Of a DNA stretch of 64,000 nt, positions 8,236-16,138 are shown piece after piece. This DNA comes from Terrimesophilobacter sp964651535 (GTDB lineage: Bacteria; Actinomycetota; Actinomycetes; Actinomycetales; Microbacteriaceae), in contig CAZYYE010000003.1 in the NCBI GenBank assembly GCA_964651535.1, positions 62,001 to 126,000 on the forward strand, given 5' to 3'. Position 1 is the stretch's first letter; the number at the start of each line of letters is the position of its first letter. Under the pieces are notes generated by a model, which was not told the DNA's origin, did no database searches, and saw only the letters and a list, made by a program, of their open reading frames with translations. A program made the translations under genes and the position numbers.

Positions 8236-9614
8236 CCGCGGGCGTGCAGCCGGCCAGGCGTGTCGCATTCGATGTCATCAGGGCCGTCTCGGAGTCGGAT
8301 GCGTACGCAAACCTGCTGCTGCCCGTGAAACTTGACCGGGCGGGGCTCCGGGGCGCCGATGCCGCGCTCGCAACGGAGCTCACGTACGGCACGTTGCGAC
8401 AGCAGGGCCTCTACGACCGCGTGATCGAGCGGGCTGCTGGAAGGCCGCTGGACAAGGTGGACCCGCCCATCCTCGACGTGCTCCGCCTCGGCGCGCACCA
8501 ACTGCTGTCGATGCGCGTTGCCCCCCACGCAGCGGTGGATGAGGCGGTGACGCTCGCGCGGCTCGTGGGCTCGCGCTCCGCGACCGGTTTCGTGAACGGC
8601 GTTCTGCGCACGATCTCCCGAACGAGCCCTCAGGAGTGGCGCGCTCGCGTGATCGGCGAGCAAACGACGCCGGATGACCGATTGGCAGCCGAATTCTCCC
8701 ACCCGGTCTGGATCGTTCGCGCGTTCCGTCAGTCGCTTGCCGCGGACGGCCGCGAGAGCGAACTCGAGCAGCTTCTCGCGGCGAACAACGTCGCCCCGAG
8801 GGTTTCCCTTGCCGCTCTCCCCGGCCTTGCGCACCGCGACGAGCTCGATGATGCGCAGCCAGGCACTCTTTCTCCCGTCGCTGCGCACAGCAGCGGCGGC
8901 GATCCTTCCCGTTTGACGGCGGTGAAGGAGGGGAGAGCGCGAGTGCAGGACGAGGGGTCGCAAGTGGCTGCCTTCGCGCTCAGCCGCGCGCGGCCGATTC
9001 AGCGCGGCGAGCAGTGGCTGGATTTGTGCGCGGGTCCCGGTGGGAAAGCTGCCCTTCTGGCTGCCGAGGCCATCGCCGGCGGGGCGAGCCTCGTCGCGAA
9101 CGAAATATCTCCCGCGCGGGCCGGGCTCGTGCGAAATGCCCTCGCGGTGTTCGATGAGCCGCCCCGCGTGCTTGAGGAGGATGGGCGAGAACTCGGCCAC
9201 CGTCTCGCGGAAACCTTCGACCGGGTTCTCCTGGATGCCCCGTGCACGGGACTGGGCGCGCTCAGGAGGCGGCCCGAAGCGCGCTGGCGCAAGAAACTCG
9301 CCGACGTTCCAGGGTTGACGGCACTTCAACTGGAGCTCGTGACGGCCGCGGCCGCCGCGCTCAAACCCGGTGGGCTGCTCGCCTACGTCACGTGTTCACC
9401 TCACCTGGCCGAAACGCGCGTCGCCGTCCGGCATGCGGTTTCCGTTTGCGGCCTCGCGGAAATCGACACTCCCGCGATCCTTTCGAAGATTGCGGGCCGC
9501 AATCCGGATGTTCGCGGCGACGCTTCCGCGCAATTGTGGCCGCACGCGCACGGAACCGATGCCATGTTCATCGCGCTGCTGGAGAAACCGCACGGCGGCG
9601 GGCGACCCCGGTAG
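8193..9614 (+). CDS. rsmB: 16S rRNA (cytosine-967-C5)-methyltransferase
   Basis: 473 residues. An N-terminal NusB-like RNA-binding domain (RRVAFDVIRAVSESDAYANLLLP onward, to ~160) precedes a Rossmann SAM-methyltransferase domain with WLDLCAGPGGKAALLA (SAM site), DAPCTGLGALRRRPEARWR and VTCSPH; the two cysteines in PC and TC are the catalytic and release cysteines of m5C RNA methyltransferases. The GTG at 8193 adds a basic tail (MARPPRRRRSG) overlapping fmt by 43 bp; an alternative GTG at 8232 makes a 4-bp GTGA overlap and starts at TAGVQPARR. Basic tails are common in actinobacterial RsmB, so the start is uncertain. A cobalamin or Sun-type alternative function is unlikely. Confidence 0.92.
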   Translation: MARPPRRRRSGSAVTAGVQPARRVAFDVIRAVSESDAYANLLLPVKLDRAGLRGADAALATELTYGTLRQQGLYDRVIERAAGRPLDKVDPPILDVLRLGAHQLLSMRVAPHAAVDEAVTLARLVGSRSATGFVNGVLRTISRTSPQEWRARVIGEQTTPDDRLAAEFSHPVWIVRAFRQSLAADGRESELEQLLAANNVAPRVSLAALPGLAHRDELDDAQPGTLSPVAAHSSGGDPSRLTAVKEGRARVQDEGSQVAAFALSRARPIQRGEQWLDLCAGPGGKAALLAAEAIAGGASLVANEISPARAGLVRNALAVFDEPPRVLEEDGRELGHRLAETFDRVLLDAPCTGLGALRRRPEARWRKKLADVPGLTALQLELVTAAAAALKPGGLLAYVTCSPHLAETRVAVRHAVSVCGLAEIDTPAILSKIAGRNPDVRGDASAQLWPHAHGTDAMFIALLEKPHGGGRPR

Positions 9615-9617
9615 GCT
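9612..9617 (+). promoter_or_regulatory. -10 box TAGGCT for rpe (leaderless)
   Basis: TAGGCT is separated by 6 bp from the ATG of rpe at 9624. With the usual spacing, transcription would begin at the A of the start codon, giving a leaderless mRNA. The box lies across the rsmB stop codon. No clear -35 is visible. Confidence 0.6.
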
Positions 9618-9623
9618 TGGCGC

Positions 9624-10286
9624 ATGCCGGTCCGCATCAATCCCAGCATCCTCGCGGCGGACTTCGTGAACCTCGAGCGCGACATCGCCCGAATCGCCAC
9701 AGCCGACCTCGTGCACGTCGACGTCATGGACAATCATTTCGTCCCGAACCTCACGTTCGGCCCGCAAATGGTGGAACGGATCCAGGCCGTTTCGCCGATT
9801 CCGCTCGATGTCCATCTCATGATCGATGATCCGGACCGCTGGGCGCCCGGCTACGCAGAACTCGGCGCATTCTCCGTGACTTTCCATGCCGAAGCGGCCA
9901 CGGATGCCGTGCTGCTCGCGCGGCGCCTTCGCGGGATCGGCGCCAGGGCGGGCCTCGCGGTCAAACCGGGCACTCCGATCGAGCCGTACCTCGAGTTGCT
10001 CGGCGAGTTCGATCAAATTCTCGTCATGACGGTCGAGCCGGGGTTCGGCGGCCAATCGTTCATCGAATCGGTCATGCCGAAGCTCGAAATGCTTTCCCAC
10101 GCCGTGCGCACGAGCGGTCTTGACGTGTGGCTGCAGGTCGATGGCGGAGTCGACGCCCACTCGATCGTCGTCGCCGCCGAGGCGGGGGCTGACACGTTCG
10201 TGGCCGGATCCAGCGTGTACAACGCCGGCGACGCGGCAGGGAACATCGCAATGCTGCGGGCGGCCGCGGAGCCGCACGTCCACTAA
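9624..10286 (+). CDS. rpe: Ribulose-phosphate 3-epimerase
   Basis: 220 residues, TIM barrel; interconverts ribulose-5-P and xylulose-5-P in the pentose phosphate pathway. INPSILAADF, HVDVMDNHFVPNLTFGP (31-47; metal-binding His and catalytic Asp), DVHLMI, VMTVEPGFGGQSFI and VDGGV with the second catalytic Asp are all present. It lies 9 bp after rsmB but has its own TAGGCT -10 positioned for a leaderless transcript, and no Shine-Dalgarno sequence. The other pentose-phosphate genes form the minus-strand operon at the far end of the window (56,135-64,000). Confidence 0.96.
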   Translation: MPVRINPSILAADFVNLERDIARIATADLVHVDVMDNHFVPNLTFGPQMVERIQAVSPIPLDVHLMIDDPDRWAPGYAELGAFSVTFHAEAATDAVLLARRLRGIGARAGLAVKPGTPIEPYLELLGEFDQILVMTVEPGFGGQSFIESVMPKLEMLSHAVRTSGLDVWLQVDGGVDAHSIVVAAEAGADTFVAGSSVYNAGDAAGNIAMLRAAAEPHVH

Positions 10287-10305
10287 CTTCTGCTTTGATG
10301 GAGTC

Positions 10306-10680
10306 ATGAGCGAGTTCAGCAGGACCAAGCCGGAGATCGACTTCCACGAGGGCGACGCGCCGAGCGTGCTCGAGACGAGGGATATTGAAGTCGGCGCTGG
10401 GGCCGAAGCGACCGCGGGTGCCACCGTCGAAGTGCACTATGTCGGCGTCGACTTCGAAACGGGAGAGGAATTCGACTCGAGCTGGTCCAGAAACCAGACG
10501 ATCACCTTCCCCCTCCAGGGCCTCATCGCCGGGTGGCAGGAAGGCATTCCGGGAATGAGAATCGGCGGACGCCGCGAACTCGTCATCCCGCCGCATTTGG
10601 CCTATGGCGCGGCAGGCGGCGGCCACGCTCTTTCCGGCCGCACCCTGATCTTCGTCATAGATCTGCTGGGAGTTTCCTAG
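10306..10680 (+). CDS. FKBP-type peptidyl-prolyl cis-trans isomerase
   Basis: 124 residues, a single FKBP12-like domain with no signal peptide, so a cytosolic prolyl isomerase. VEVHYVGVDFETGEEFDSSW, FPLQGLIAGWQEGIPGM and GRRELVIPPHLAYGAAG then TLIFVIDLL match the FKBP fold, including the active-site aromatics (Tyr, Phe, Trp, Tyr). The ATG at 10306 is preceded by GGAG; longer upstream reading in the same frame has the character of a shadow of rpe and was discarded. It sits between rpe and hisE; the last bases are next to the hisE promoter. Client proteins cannot be inferred. Confidence 0.93.
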   Translation: MSEFSRTKPEIDFHEGDAPSVLETRDIEVGAGAEATAGATVEVHYVGVDFETGEEFDSSWSRNQTITFPLQGLIAGWQEGIPGMRIGGRRELVIPPHLAYGAAGGGHALSGRTLIFVIDLLGVS

Positions 10681-10684
10681 CGGA

Positions 10685-10690
10685 TACCAT
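10685..10690 (+). promoter_or_regulatory. -10 box TACCAT for hisE (leaderless)
   Basis: TACCAT ends 7 bp before the GTG of hisE at 10698. It overlaps an in-frame ATG at 10689 that could be mistaken for the start codon. It would be the promoter of the his-trp supra-operon. No strong -35 is visible. Confidence 0.5.
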
Positions 10691-10697
10691 GGGGGCT

Positions 10698-10961
10698 GTG
10701 AAGACTTTCGACGAACTGTTCGCCGAGTTGACGGAAAAGGCAGCCGCGAGGCCTGCCGGATCCGGCACGGTCGGACGACTGGACGAGGGCGTGCACGCCA
10801 TCGGAAAGAAGCTCGTCGAAGAGGCCGCAGAATCCTGGATGGCGGCGGAGCACGAGAGTGCCGAACGCACGGCGCAGGAGCTTTCGCAATTGCTGTACCA
10901 CGTCCAGGTGCTCATGCTCGCCAAGGGCTTGACCACAGAGGATGTCTACCGGCACTTGTGA
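10698..10961 (+). CDS. hisE: Phosphoribosyl-ATP pyrophosphohydrolase
   Basis: 87 residues, all-alpha MazG-like fold; hydrolyses phosphoribosyl-ATP to phosphoribosyl-AMP, the second step of histidine synthesis. KTFDELFAELTEKAA, GVHAIGKKLVEEAAESWMAAEHE (metal-binding Glu residues) and ELSQLLYHVQVLM are typical. I chose the GTG at 10698 because the protein then begins MKTFDEL as in relatives and because the TACCAT -10 would put the 5' end of the mRNA there; ATG 10689 (three residues longer) lies across the -10. hisI is a separate gene downstream, so HisE and HisI are not fused as in E. coli. Confidence 0.93.
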   Translation: MKTFDELFAELTEKAAARPAGSGTVGRLDEGVHAIGKKLVEEAAESWMAAEHESAERTAQELSQLLYHVQVLMLAKGLTTEDVYRHL

Positions 10962-11030
10962 GTGGCCCTCACCCGTTGATGCACAGACACGCTGCGCTGA
11001 ACGTCCAGACGGCGGGAGAAGAGAACACGC

Positions 11031-11870
11031 ATGCTCAGAATCGCCGTCCCCAACAAGGGGATGCTCTCCGATGCCGCGACGCAAATGCTGTCGGAAGCCG
11101 GATACGTCACGAGGAGGGACCCGAAGGAACTCATCGTTTTCGACCCGGCCAACGACGTCGAATTCTTCTACCTTCGCCCCCGCGACATCGCGACGTATGT
11201 GGGTTCGGGCGCCCTCGATGTCGGCATCACGGGACGCGATCTCCTCTTGGACTCCGGCTCCCGTGCGCACGAGATCGCGGGTCTCGATTTCGGCGAATCG
11301 ACGTTCCGGTTTGCCGGCCCGACCGGTCGGTTCTCGTTGCTCTCGGAGCTTGCGGGAGTGCGGGTGGCGACGAGCTATCCCGGCCTCGTCGGCGCATTTC
11401 TCGAAAGAGAGGGCGTCGCGGCGCAGCTCGTGATTCTGGATGGTGCCGTGGAGTCCGCCGTGGAGCTCGGCGTCGCCGATGCCGTCGCCGACGTCGTATC
11501 GACGGGGACGACCCTCCGCCAGCAGGGGCTCGAGGTCTTTGGCCCCGTCATTCTCGAGTCGACGGCCGTGCTCATCAGCTCCGGTGAAGCGCTGCCCGGC
11601 CTCATCACTTTTCAACGCCGCATCCAGGGAGTGCTCGTAGCGAGGCAGTACGTGCTCATGGACTACGACCTGCCCGTCGAACTGGTGGAGAAAGCCTCCG
11701 CCATCACACCGGGGCTGGAATCGCCAACCGTGTCGCCGCTCAAGGACTCGGACTGGGTCGCCGTGCGCGTCATGGTTCCGCGGGCCAGGACGAACGCGAT
11801 CATGGACGAACTGTATGCGCTCGGAGCGCGGGCCATTCTCGTGAGTTCGATTCACGCGGCGCGAATCTGA
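11031..11870 (+). CDS. hisG: ATP phosphoribosyltransferase (long form)
   Basis: 279 residues; catalyses the committed step of histidine synthesis (ATP + PRPP). LRIAVPNKGMLSDAA and the PRPP-binding loop AVADVVSTGTTLRQQ mark the catalytic domains; the C-terminal ~75 residues (SPTVSPLKDSDWVAVRVMVPR onward) are the ACT-like domain that binds histidine, so this is the feedback-regulated homo-hexameric long form that needs no HisZ. ATG preceded by GGGAGAAGAG. It lies 69 bp after hisE and shares one base with hisF (TGATG). Confidence 0.96.
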   Translation: MLRIAVPNKGMLSDAATQMLSEAGYVTRRDPKELIVFDPANDVEFFYLRPRDIATYVGSGALDVGITGRDLLLDSGSRAHEIAGLDFGESTFRFAGPTGRFSLLSELAGVRVATSYPGLVGAFLEREGVAAQLVILDGAVESAVELGVADAVADVVSTGTTLRQQGLEVFGPVILESTAVLISSGEALPGLITFQRRIQGVLVARQYVLMDYDLPVELVEKASAITPGLESPTVSPLKDSDWVAVRVMVPRARTNAIMDELYALGARAILVSSIHAARI

Positions 11871-12631
11871 TGTCGCTTCCCGTGCGGGTGATTCCCTGCC
11901 TCGACGTGGCGGACGGCCGCGTCGTGAAAGGAGTCAAGTTCCGCGGATTGCGCGATGCGGGCGACCCCGTCGAGTTGTCCCGGCGCTACTTCGAGCAGGG
12001 CGCAGACGAACTCACGTTTTTGGACGTGAACGCGACAGTCGACAACCGCAACACCGCATGGGACATCGTCACGCGAACGGCGGAACAGGTTTTCATCCCG
12101 CTGACGGTCGGCGGGGGAGTTCGGACGGTGGAGGACGTTGCGCGGTTGCTCGCCGTGGGCGCGGACAAGGTGGGAGTAAACAGCGCCGCGATCGCGAGGC
12201 CCTCCCTCATCGATGAGATCGCCGATCGCTTCGGAGCCCAGGTGCTCGTGCTCTCGCTCGACGTGAAACGCTTTCGCGGCCGATTCATCGTGACGACCCA
12301 CGGGGGCCGGACGGAAACGGACATCGACGCTCTCGAGTGGGCGCGGGATGCCGTGCGTCGTGGCGCAGGCGAGCTTCTCGTCAACTCGATCGACGCCGAC
12401 GGAACGAAGGCCGGGTTCGACCTCGAACTCATTGCGGCGATTCGCGAGGTCAGCAGCGTGCCGATCATCGGCTCGGGCGGCGCAGGAGCTCTCGAGCACT
12501 TCGCGCCCGCCGTGCATGCCGGCGCGGATGCGGTGCTCGCGGCATCCGTGTTCCACAATGGGGAAATGACGGTCGCTGACGTGAAGCGGGCGCTCGCGGA
12601 CAGCGGCGTCACGGTGAGGGAGACGGCATGA
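11870..12631 (+). CDS. hisF: Imidazole glycerol phosphate synthase, cyclase subunit
   Basis: 253-residue TIM barrel that closes the imidazole ring using ammonia from HisH. The catalytic aspartates are Asp12 (in PCLDVADGRVVKGVKF) and Asp131 (in LSLDVKR); phosphate-binding VGGGVRTV and GSGGAGALEHF are also present. Its partner glutaminase hisH and hisA are not in the window, so the his genes of this organism are split. Start overlaps the hisG stop by one base; end overlaps hisI by 4 bp (ATGA). Confidence 0.97.
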   Translation: MSLPVRVIPCLDVADGRVVKGVKFRGLRDAGDPVELSRRYFEQGADELTFLDVNATVDNRNTAWDIVTRTAEQVFIPLTVGGGVRTVEDVARLLAVGADKVGVNSAAIARPSLIDEIADRFGAQVLVLSLDVKRFRGRFIVTTHGGRTETDIDALEWARDAVRRGAGELLVNSIDADGTKAGFDLELIAAIREVSSVPIIGSGGAGALEHFAPAVHAGADAVLAASVFHNGEMTVADVKRALADSGVTVRETA

Positions 12632-12972
12632 CGACAGTGAGCTTCGACAGCCTCCGGGAACGCGCGCGGTTCGGCGCCGACGGGCTGATCCCCGCGATCA
12701 TCCAGGAGACCGGCACTCGCGAGGTGCTCATGCTCGCGTGGATGGATGAGGAGGCCCTTCGGCGAACGCTCGAGGGTGGGTTCGTGACATTCTGGTCGCG
12801 CTCACGGCAGGAATACTGGCGGAAGGGCGACACGTCGGGCAACCACCTCGCACTGAGCGCGATTGCGCTGGATTGCGACTCTGATGCCCTGCTCGTCACC
12901 GTGGAGCCCGTCGCCACGGCGTGCCACACGGGCGCGCACAGCTGTTTCGATTCGGGAGGCGGCGGGCGGTGA
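12628..12972 (+). CDS. hisI: Phosphoribosyl-AMP cyclohydrolase
   Basis: 114-residue zinc enzyme for the third histidine step. The Mg site is in DCDSDALLVTVE and the zinc cysteines in TACHTGAHSCF; LMLAWMDEEALRRTLEGG and FWSRSRQEYWRKGDTSGN are also family motifs. ATGA overlap with hisF and a GTGA overlap with trpE, so translational coupling crosses from the his into the trp genes. Confidence 0.96.
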   Translation: MTTVSFDSLRERARFGADGLIPAIIQETGTREVLMLAWMDEEALRRTLEGGFVTFWSRSRQEYWRKGDTSGNHLALSAIALDCDSDALLVTVEPVATACHTGAHSCFDSGGGGR

Positions 12973-14486
12973 CGACGCGCGACGAGTTCGACGGCCTCCT
13001 TGCCGACCATCGGGTGATCCCCGTCATTCGAGAGCTGTTTGCGGACAGTGAGACTCCTGTGGGCATCTACCGGAAGCTCGCGGCGGGGGCGCCGGGCACG
13101 TTCCTGCTCGAATCCGCGGAGCAGGGCGGAATCTGGTCGCGGTATTCGTTCATCGGAGTGTCCAGTTTCGGCGTCCTGACCCAGACCGGAGATCGAGGGC
13201 TCTGGCTCGACTACGGCCTTTCCGAGTCGCGAGCGCTGGGGGAGATCGCGCCTTCTGCACCCCCGCTCGAGGTCATTCGGCAGCTCCACTCGCGGTGGAG
13301 CACGCCGCACATCCCTGGACAACCGCCGCTTACGGGAGGACTCATCGGATTCGTGGGCTGGGACGCGGTCCGGCAACTCGAGCGGTTGCCGAACCGACCG
13401 CCTGCCGATTTCGAGATCCCGGGGCAGGCCTTGTCGTTCGTTCGCGAGCTCGTGGTCCTCGATCACCGCACCGGGGCGATCCTGCTGATCGTGACCGCGT
13501 TGAATGATGGCGTCGAGGATCCGGACACGCTGTGGCGCGATTCGGTCGCGGCGCTCGACGAGCTTCAAGCCCGGCTGGCGACGCCGTCCGACGCGTGGGT
13601 CGCCGAGGTCGACATGTCGATCGATCCGGCTCCGCGCAGCAGGGTAGATGAGCCCACGTTTCGCGCGGGCGTCGAGGCGTCGAAAAAGTACATTGGTGAA
13701 GGCGACGTGTTCCAGGTCGTGTTGTCCCAGCGATTCGATCACGATGTCACCGCGGAGCCGATCGATGTGTATCGCGTGCTGCGCGCGCTCAATCCGAGTC
13801 CGTACATGTACTTTCTCTCGCTCGCGGAGCCCGGCGGCGATCCGTATTGGATCGTAGGATCGTCTCCTGAGGCCCTCGTGAAGGTGGAAGGCGGCCGCGC
13901 GTTCATGCACCCCATCGCGGGGTCCCGACCGCGCGGCGATTCCCCCGAACGCGATCTTGAACTCTCTGCGGAGCTCGCGAGCGATGAGAAGGAACGCGCG
14001 GAGCACCTCATGCTCGTGGATCTTTCGCGCAATGATCTTCAGAAAGTGTGCGTTCCGGGCACCGTCGAAGTCACGGAATTCATGCTCGTCGAGCGATTCA
14101 GCCACATCATGCACCTCGTGTCGTCCGTCGAGGGGGACTTGCGAGACGGTGTCGGTCCGCTCGACGTGTTTCGCGCGACGTTTCCCGCCGGAACCCTCTC
14201 GGGCGCGCCAAAACCCAGAGCGCTCGAGATCATCGACGAGCTGGAACCTGCTGCTCGCGGGCTGTTCGGCGGTGTCGTCGGCTATTTCGGATTCTCCGGC
14301 GACGTGGATCTCGCAATCGCGATTCGGACCGCGACAATCTCCCACGGTGTTGCGCGGGTGCAGGCCGGTGCCGGGATCGTGGCGGATTCCGATCCGGCCT
14401 CGGAGTACGAGGAATCGCACAACAAGGCTGCCGCTCCGCTTCGGGCGGTAGCGGTCGCGAACAACCTGCGCAGGGTGTCCCCGTGA
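12969..14486 (+). CDS. trpE: Anthranilate synthase component I
   Basis: 505 residues; makes anthranilate from chorismate with ammonia from TrpG. LLESAEQGGIWSRYSFIG contains the Trp feedback site; the chorismate-binding half has GSSPEALVKVEGGRAFMHPIAGSRPRG, DEKERAEHLMLVDLSRND, TFPAGTLSGAPKPRAL and GAGIVADSDPASEYEE. The GTG at 12969 overlaps the hisI stop (GTGA) and gives MTTRDEFDGLLADHRVIPV, the family N-terminus; a 16-residue longer in-frame start at 12921 would lie within hisI and was rejected. No trpG or trpD follows, which is typical of the trp layout in these actinobacteria. Confidence 0.95.
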   Translation: MTTRDEFDGLLADHRVIPVIRELFADSETPVGIYRKLAAGAPGTFLLESAEQGGIWSRYSFIGVSSFGVLTQTGDRGLWLDYGLSESRALGEIAPSAPPLEVIRQLHSRWSTPHIPGQPPLTGGLIGFVGWDAVRQLERLPNRPPADFEIPGQALSFVRELVVLDHRTGAILLIVTALNDGVEDPDTLWRDSVAALDELQARLATPSDAWVAEVDMSIDPAPRSRVDEPTFRAGVEASKKYIGEGDVFQVVLSQRFDHDVTAEPIDVYRVLRALNPSPYMYFLSLAEPGGDPYWIVGSSPEALVKVEGGRAFMHPIAGSRPRGDSPERDLELSAELASDEKERAEHLMLVDLSRNDLQKVCVPGTVEVTEFMLVERFSHIMHLVSSVEGDLRDGVGPLDVFRATFPAGTLSGAPKPRALEIIDELEPAARGLFGGVVGYFGFSGDVDLAIAIRTATISHGVARVQAGAGIVADSDPASEYEESHNKAAAPLRAVAVANNLRRVSP

Positions 14487-15085
14487 GCCCGCGTGCGCGG
14501 CGATCCGCGAGCATTTTCGTGGGACTCGCGCTGGGCGCCGTTGTTCTCCTGAGCTGGTCCCAGCCCTGGTTCGTTGTCGCTCTTGCCGGTCAGTCCGCTG
14601 CCCACCCTGACCTCGAGGTCGCCGGCGATGTGGGCGCGCCGGCTGCGGCAGCGCTCGCGCTGGCCTCGGCGGCGGCGTTCGGGGCGATGGCGATCTCCGG
14701 GAGGTTGTTCCGCGTGTTTCTCGCGGCCGTGGAGTCGCTCATCGGAATCGGCATCGTACTGTCCTGCGTTCTGGCACTCGCCGATCCGATCGCCGCAGTC
14801 GAAGCCGCTGTCACGAAAGCCACCGGGATCGCCGGCGTCGACTCCGTCACGACCATCGTCGAGTCCGCTGTGGCAACGGCCTGGCCGTTCATCGGCCTGA
14901 TCGCAGGAATCATGCTTGTGATGCTCGGCGTGACCATTCTGTTCACCGGCCGAGGGTGGCCCCCCGCCGGCAGCCGCTACGAGACCGCGCATCCCCGAAA
15001 CGACGCCGCCGCCGGCGGTGGCGGGGATCACTCCGTGGCCGATTGGGACGAGCTGAGCGGAGGAGCCGACCCAACCTCCCGCTAG
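14483..15085 (+). CDS. Trp biosynthesis-associated membrane protein
   Basis: 200 residues with about four transmembrane segments (~10-30, ~50-70, ~75-100, ~135-160) and a hydrophilic C-terminal tail. Its place directly after trpE and the N-terminal LLSWSQPWF match the actinobacterial family annotated as tryptophan biosynthesis-associated membrane protein (TIGR02234). The molecular role is unknown. The GTG at 14483 overlaps the trpE stop as GTGA; longer readings in the same frame are shadows of trpE. Transport or anchoring of the pathway has been only guessed at for this family. Confidence 0.85.
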   Translation: MSPRARRSASIFVGLALGAVVLLSWSQPWFVVALAGQSAAHPDLEVAGDVGAPAAAALALASAAAFGAMAISGRLFRVFLAAVESLIGIGIVLSCVLALADPIAAVEAAVTKATGIAGVDSVTTIVESAVATAWPFIGLIAGIMLVMLGVTILFTGRGWPPAGSRYETAHPRNDAAAGGGGDHSVADWDELSGGADPTSR

Positions 15086-15088
15086 ACT
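15083..15088 (+). promoter_or_regulatory. Internal trp-operon -10 box TAGACT
   Basis: TAGACT spans the stop codon of the Trp membrane protein gene. A start near 15095 would give a ~32-nt leader carrying GGAG just before the HGxxPAAW ATG. It would allow trpCBA to be expressed independently of the his genes. Confidence 0.45.
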
Positions 15089-15126
15089 GGCGGAGTCTTA
15101 AGTCCGACACGATTTACTGGAGCGAC

Positions 15127-15363
15127 ATGAGCAGCGCAGATATTTCCGACCCGGGCCACGGGCATTCGCCCGCCGCATGGACGGCCGTCATAATCATGAT
15201 GATCGCCTTCCTGCTCGGCACGTTCGCGTTCTGGTTCGTGTGGATGTGGCTCGTCTGGGTATCCATCGCTCTCGTCGTTATTGGTCCCATCATCGGCTGG
15301 ATCATGGCGAAAGCCGGCTGGGGCGTCGCGGGGCCGCGCTACGTGCCAAAGCAAACCCACTAG
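15127..15363 (+). CDS. HGxxPAAW family small membrane protein
   Basis: 78 residues. The N-terminal HGHSPAAW motif names the family (DUF6704-type), followed by two hydrophobic segments (~17-37 and ~40-60) that are rich in Trp and Phe, and a short tail ending GPRYVPKQTH. In actinobacteria this gene recurrently lies between the Trp membrane protein and trpC. Function unknown; the trp-operon placement is the only clue. The ATG at 15127 has GGAG 4 bp upstream. In-frame sequence upstream of it is unrelated to the family and overlaps the previous gene. Confidence 0.85.
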   Translation: MSSADISDPGHGHSPAAWTAVIIMMIAFLLGTFAFWFVWMWLVWVSIALVVIGPIIGWIMAKAGWGVAGPRYVPKQTH

Positions 15364-15367
15364 GCGC

Positions 15368-16138
15368 GTGCTTACGCAACTCATCGCCGGGGCCGTCGCG
15401 GACGCCATGGCGAGAAAAGCGCTACGTCCGCAGGCCGAGGTGGAGCACGCCGTGAGCGCGCAGCGTCCGGCAAAGGATGTGCTTTCCGCCCTCGCGCCCG
15501 CCGATCGAGTGAAGATCATCGCCGAGATCAAGCGCGCGAGCCCTTCGAAGGGGCCGTTGGCGGACATCGCCGACCCTGCGGACCTCGCGCGGCGATACGT
15601 TCAGGGCGGCGCGAGCGCCGTGAGCGTCCTCACCGAAGAACGGCAATTCGGCGGGTCACTGGCCGACCTGGAGGCCGTGCGCGCTGCTGTCGACGTTCCC
15701 GTGCTTCGCAAGGATTTCATCGTGATGCCGTATCAGGTGTTCGAGGCACGGGCGGCGGGAGCCGACCTCGTTCTGCTCATGGCCTCGGCGCTTGGCCAAT
15801 CGGAACTGGAAAAACTGCACGCGCTCGTGAAGGAACTCGGAATGACCGCGCTCGTCGAAGCGCACGACGCGCAGGAGCTGTCGAGGGCGATCGACGTCGG
15901 CGCGGACGTGATCGGGATCAACGCCCGGAATCTCAAAACATTCGAACTTGATCGGGAGTTGTTCGGCCGTCTCGTCGACCGCGTGCCGGCCGGGACGATC
16001 ACGGTGGCCGAGTCGGCCGTGAATTCCGCAGCAGATGTCGCGCGCTACCGCGATGCCGGCGCGGATGTCGTGTTGATCGGAGAGGCTCTCGTGACAAACG
16101 ACCCGATTTCCACGCTCGCAGAATTTCTGGCCGTCTGA
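15368..16138 (+). CDS. trpC: Indole-3-glycerol phosphate synthase
   Basis: 256-residue TIM barrel; makes indole-3-glycerol phosphate from CdRP. KIIAEIKRASPSKGPL contains the catalytic Lys, VLTEERQFGGSLADL and VLRKDFIVMPYQ the second Lys, GINARNLKTFELD and VAESAVNS complete the set. The GTG at 15368, 4 bp after the HGxxPAAW stop, gives MLTQLIAGAVADA, the usual N-terminus; a start at 15281 inside the preceding gene was rejected. trpF is missing from the operon, as expected where HisA doubles as TrpF in actinobacteria. One-base overlap with trpB. Confidence 0.95.
   Translation: MLTQLIAGAVADAMARKALRPQAEVEHAVSAQRPAKDVLSALAPADRVKIIAEIKRASPSKGPLADIADPADLARRYVQGGASAVSVLTEERQFGGSLADLEAVRAAVDVPVLRKDFIVMPYQVFEARAAGADLVLLMASALGQSELEKLHALVKELGMTALVEAHDAQELSRAIDVGADVIGINARNLKTFELDRELFGRLVDRVPAGTITVAESAVNSAADVARYRDAGADVVLIGEALVTNDPISTLAEFLAV

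Noticed and set aside
12921..12968. Longer N-terminus for trpE
   Set aside because: It overlaps hisI by 52 bp and adds residues foreign to TrpE; GTG 12969 with GTGA overlap fits better.
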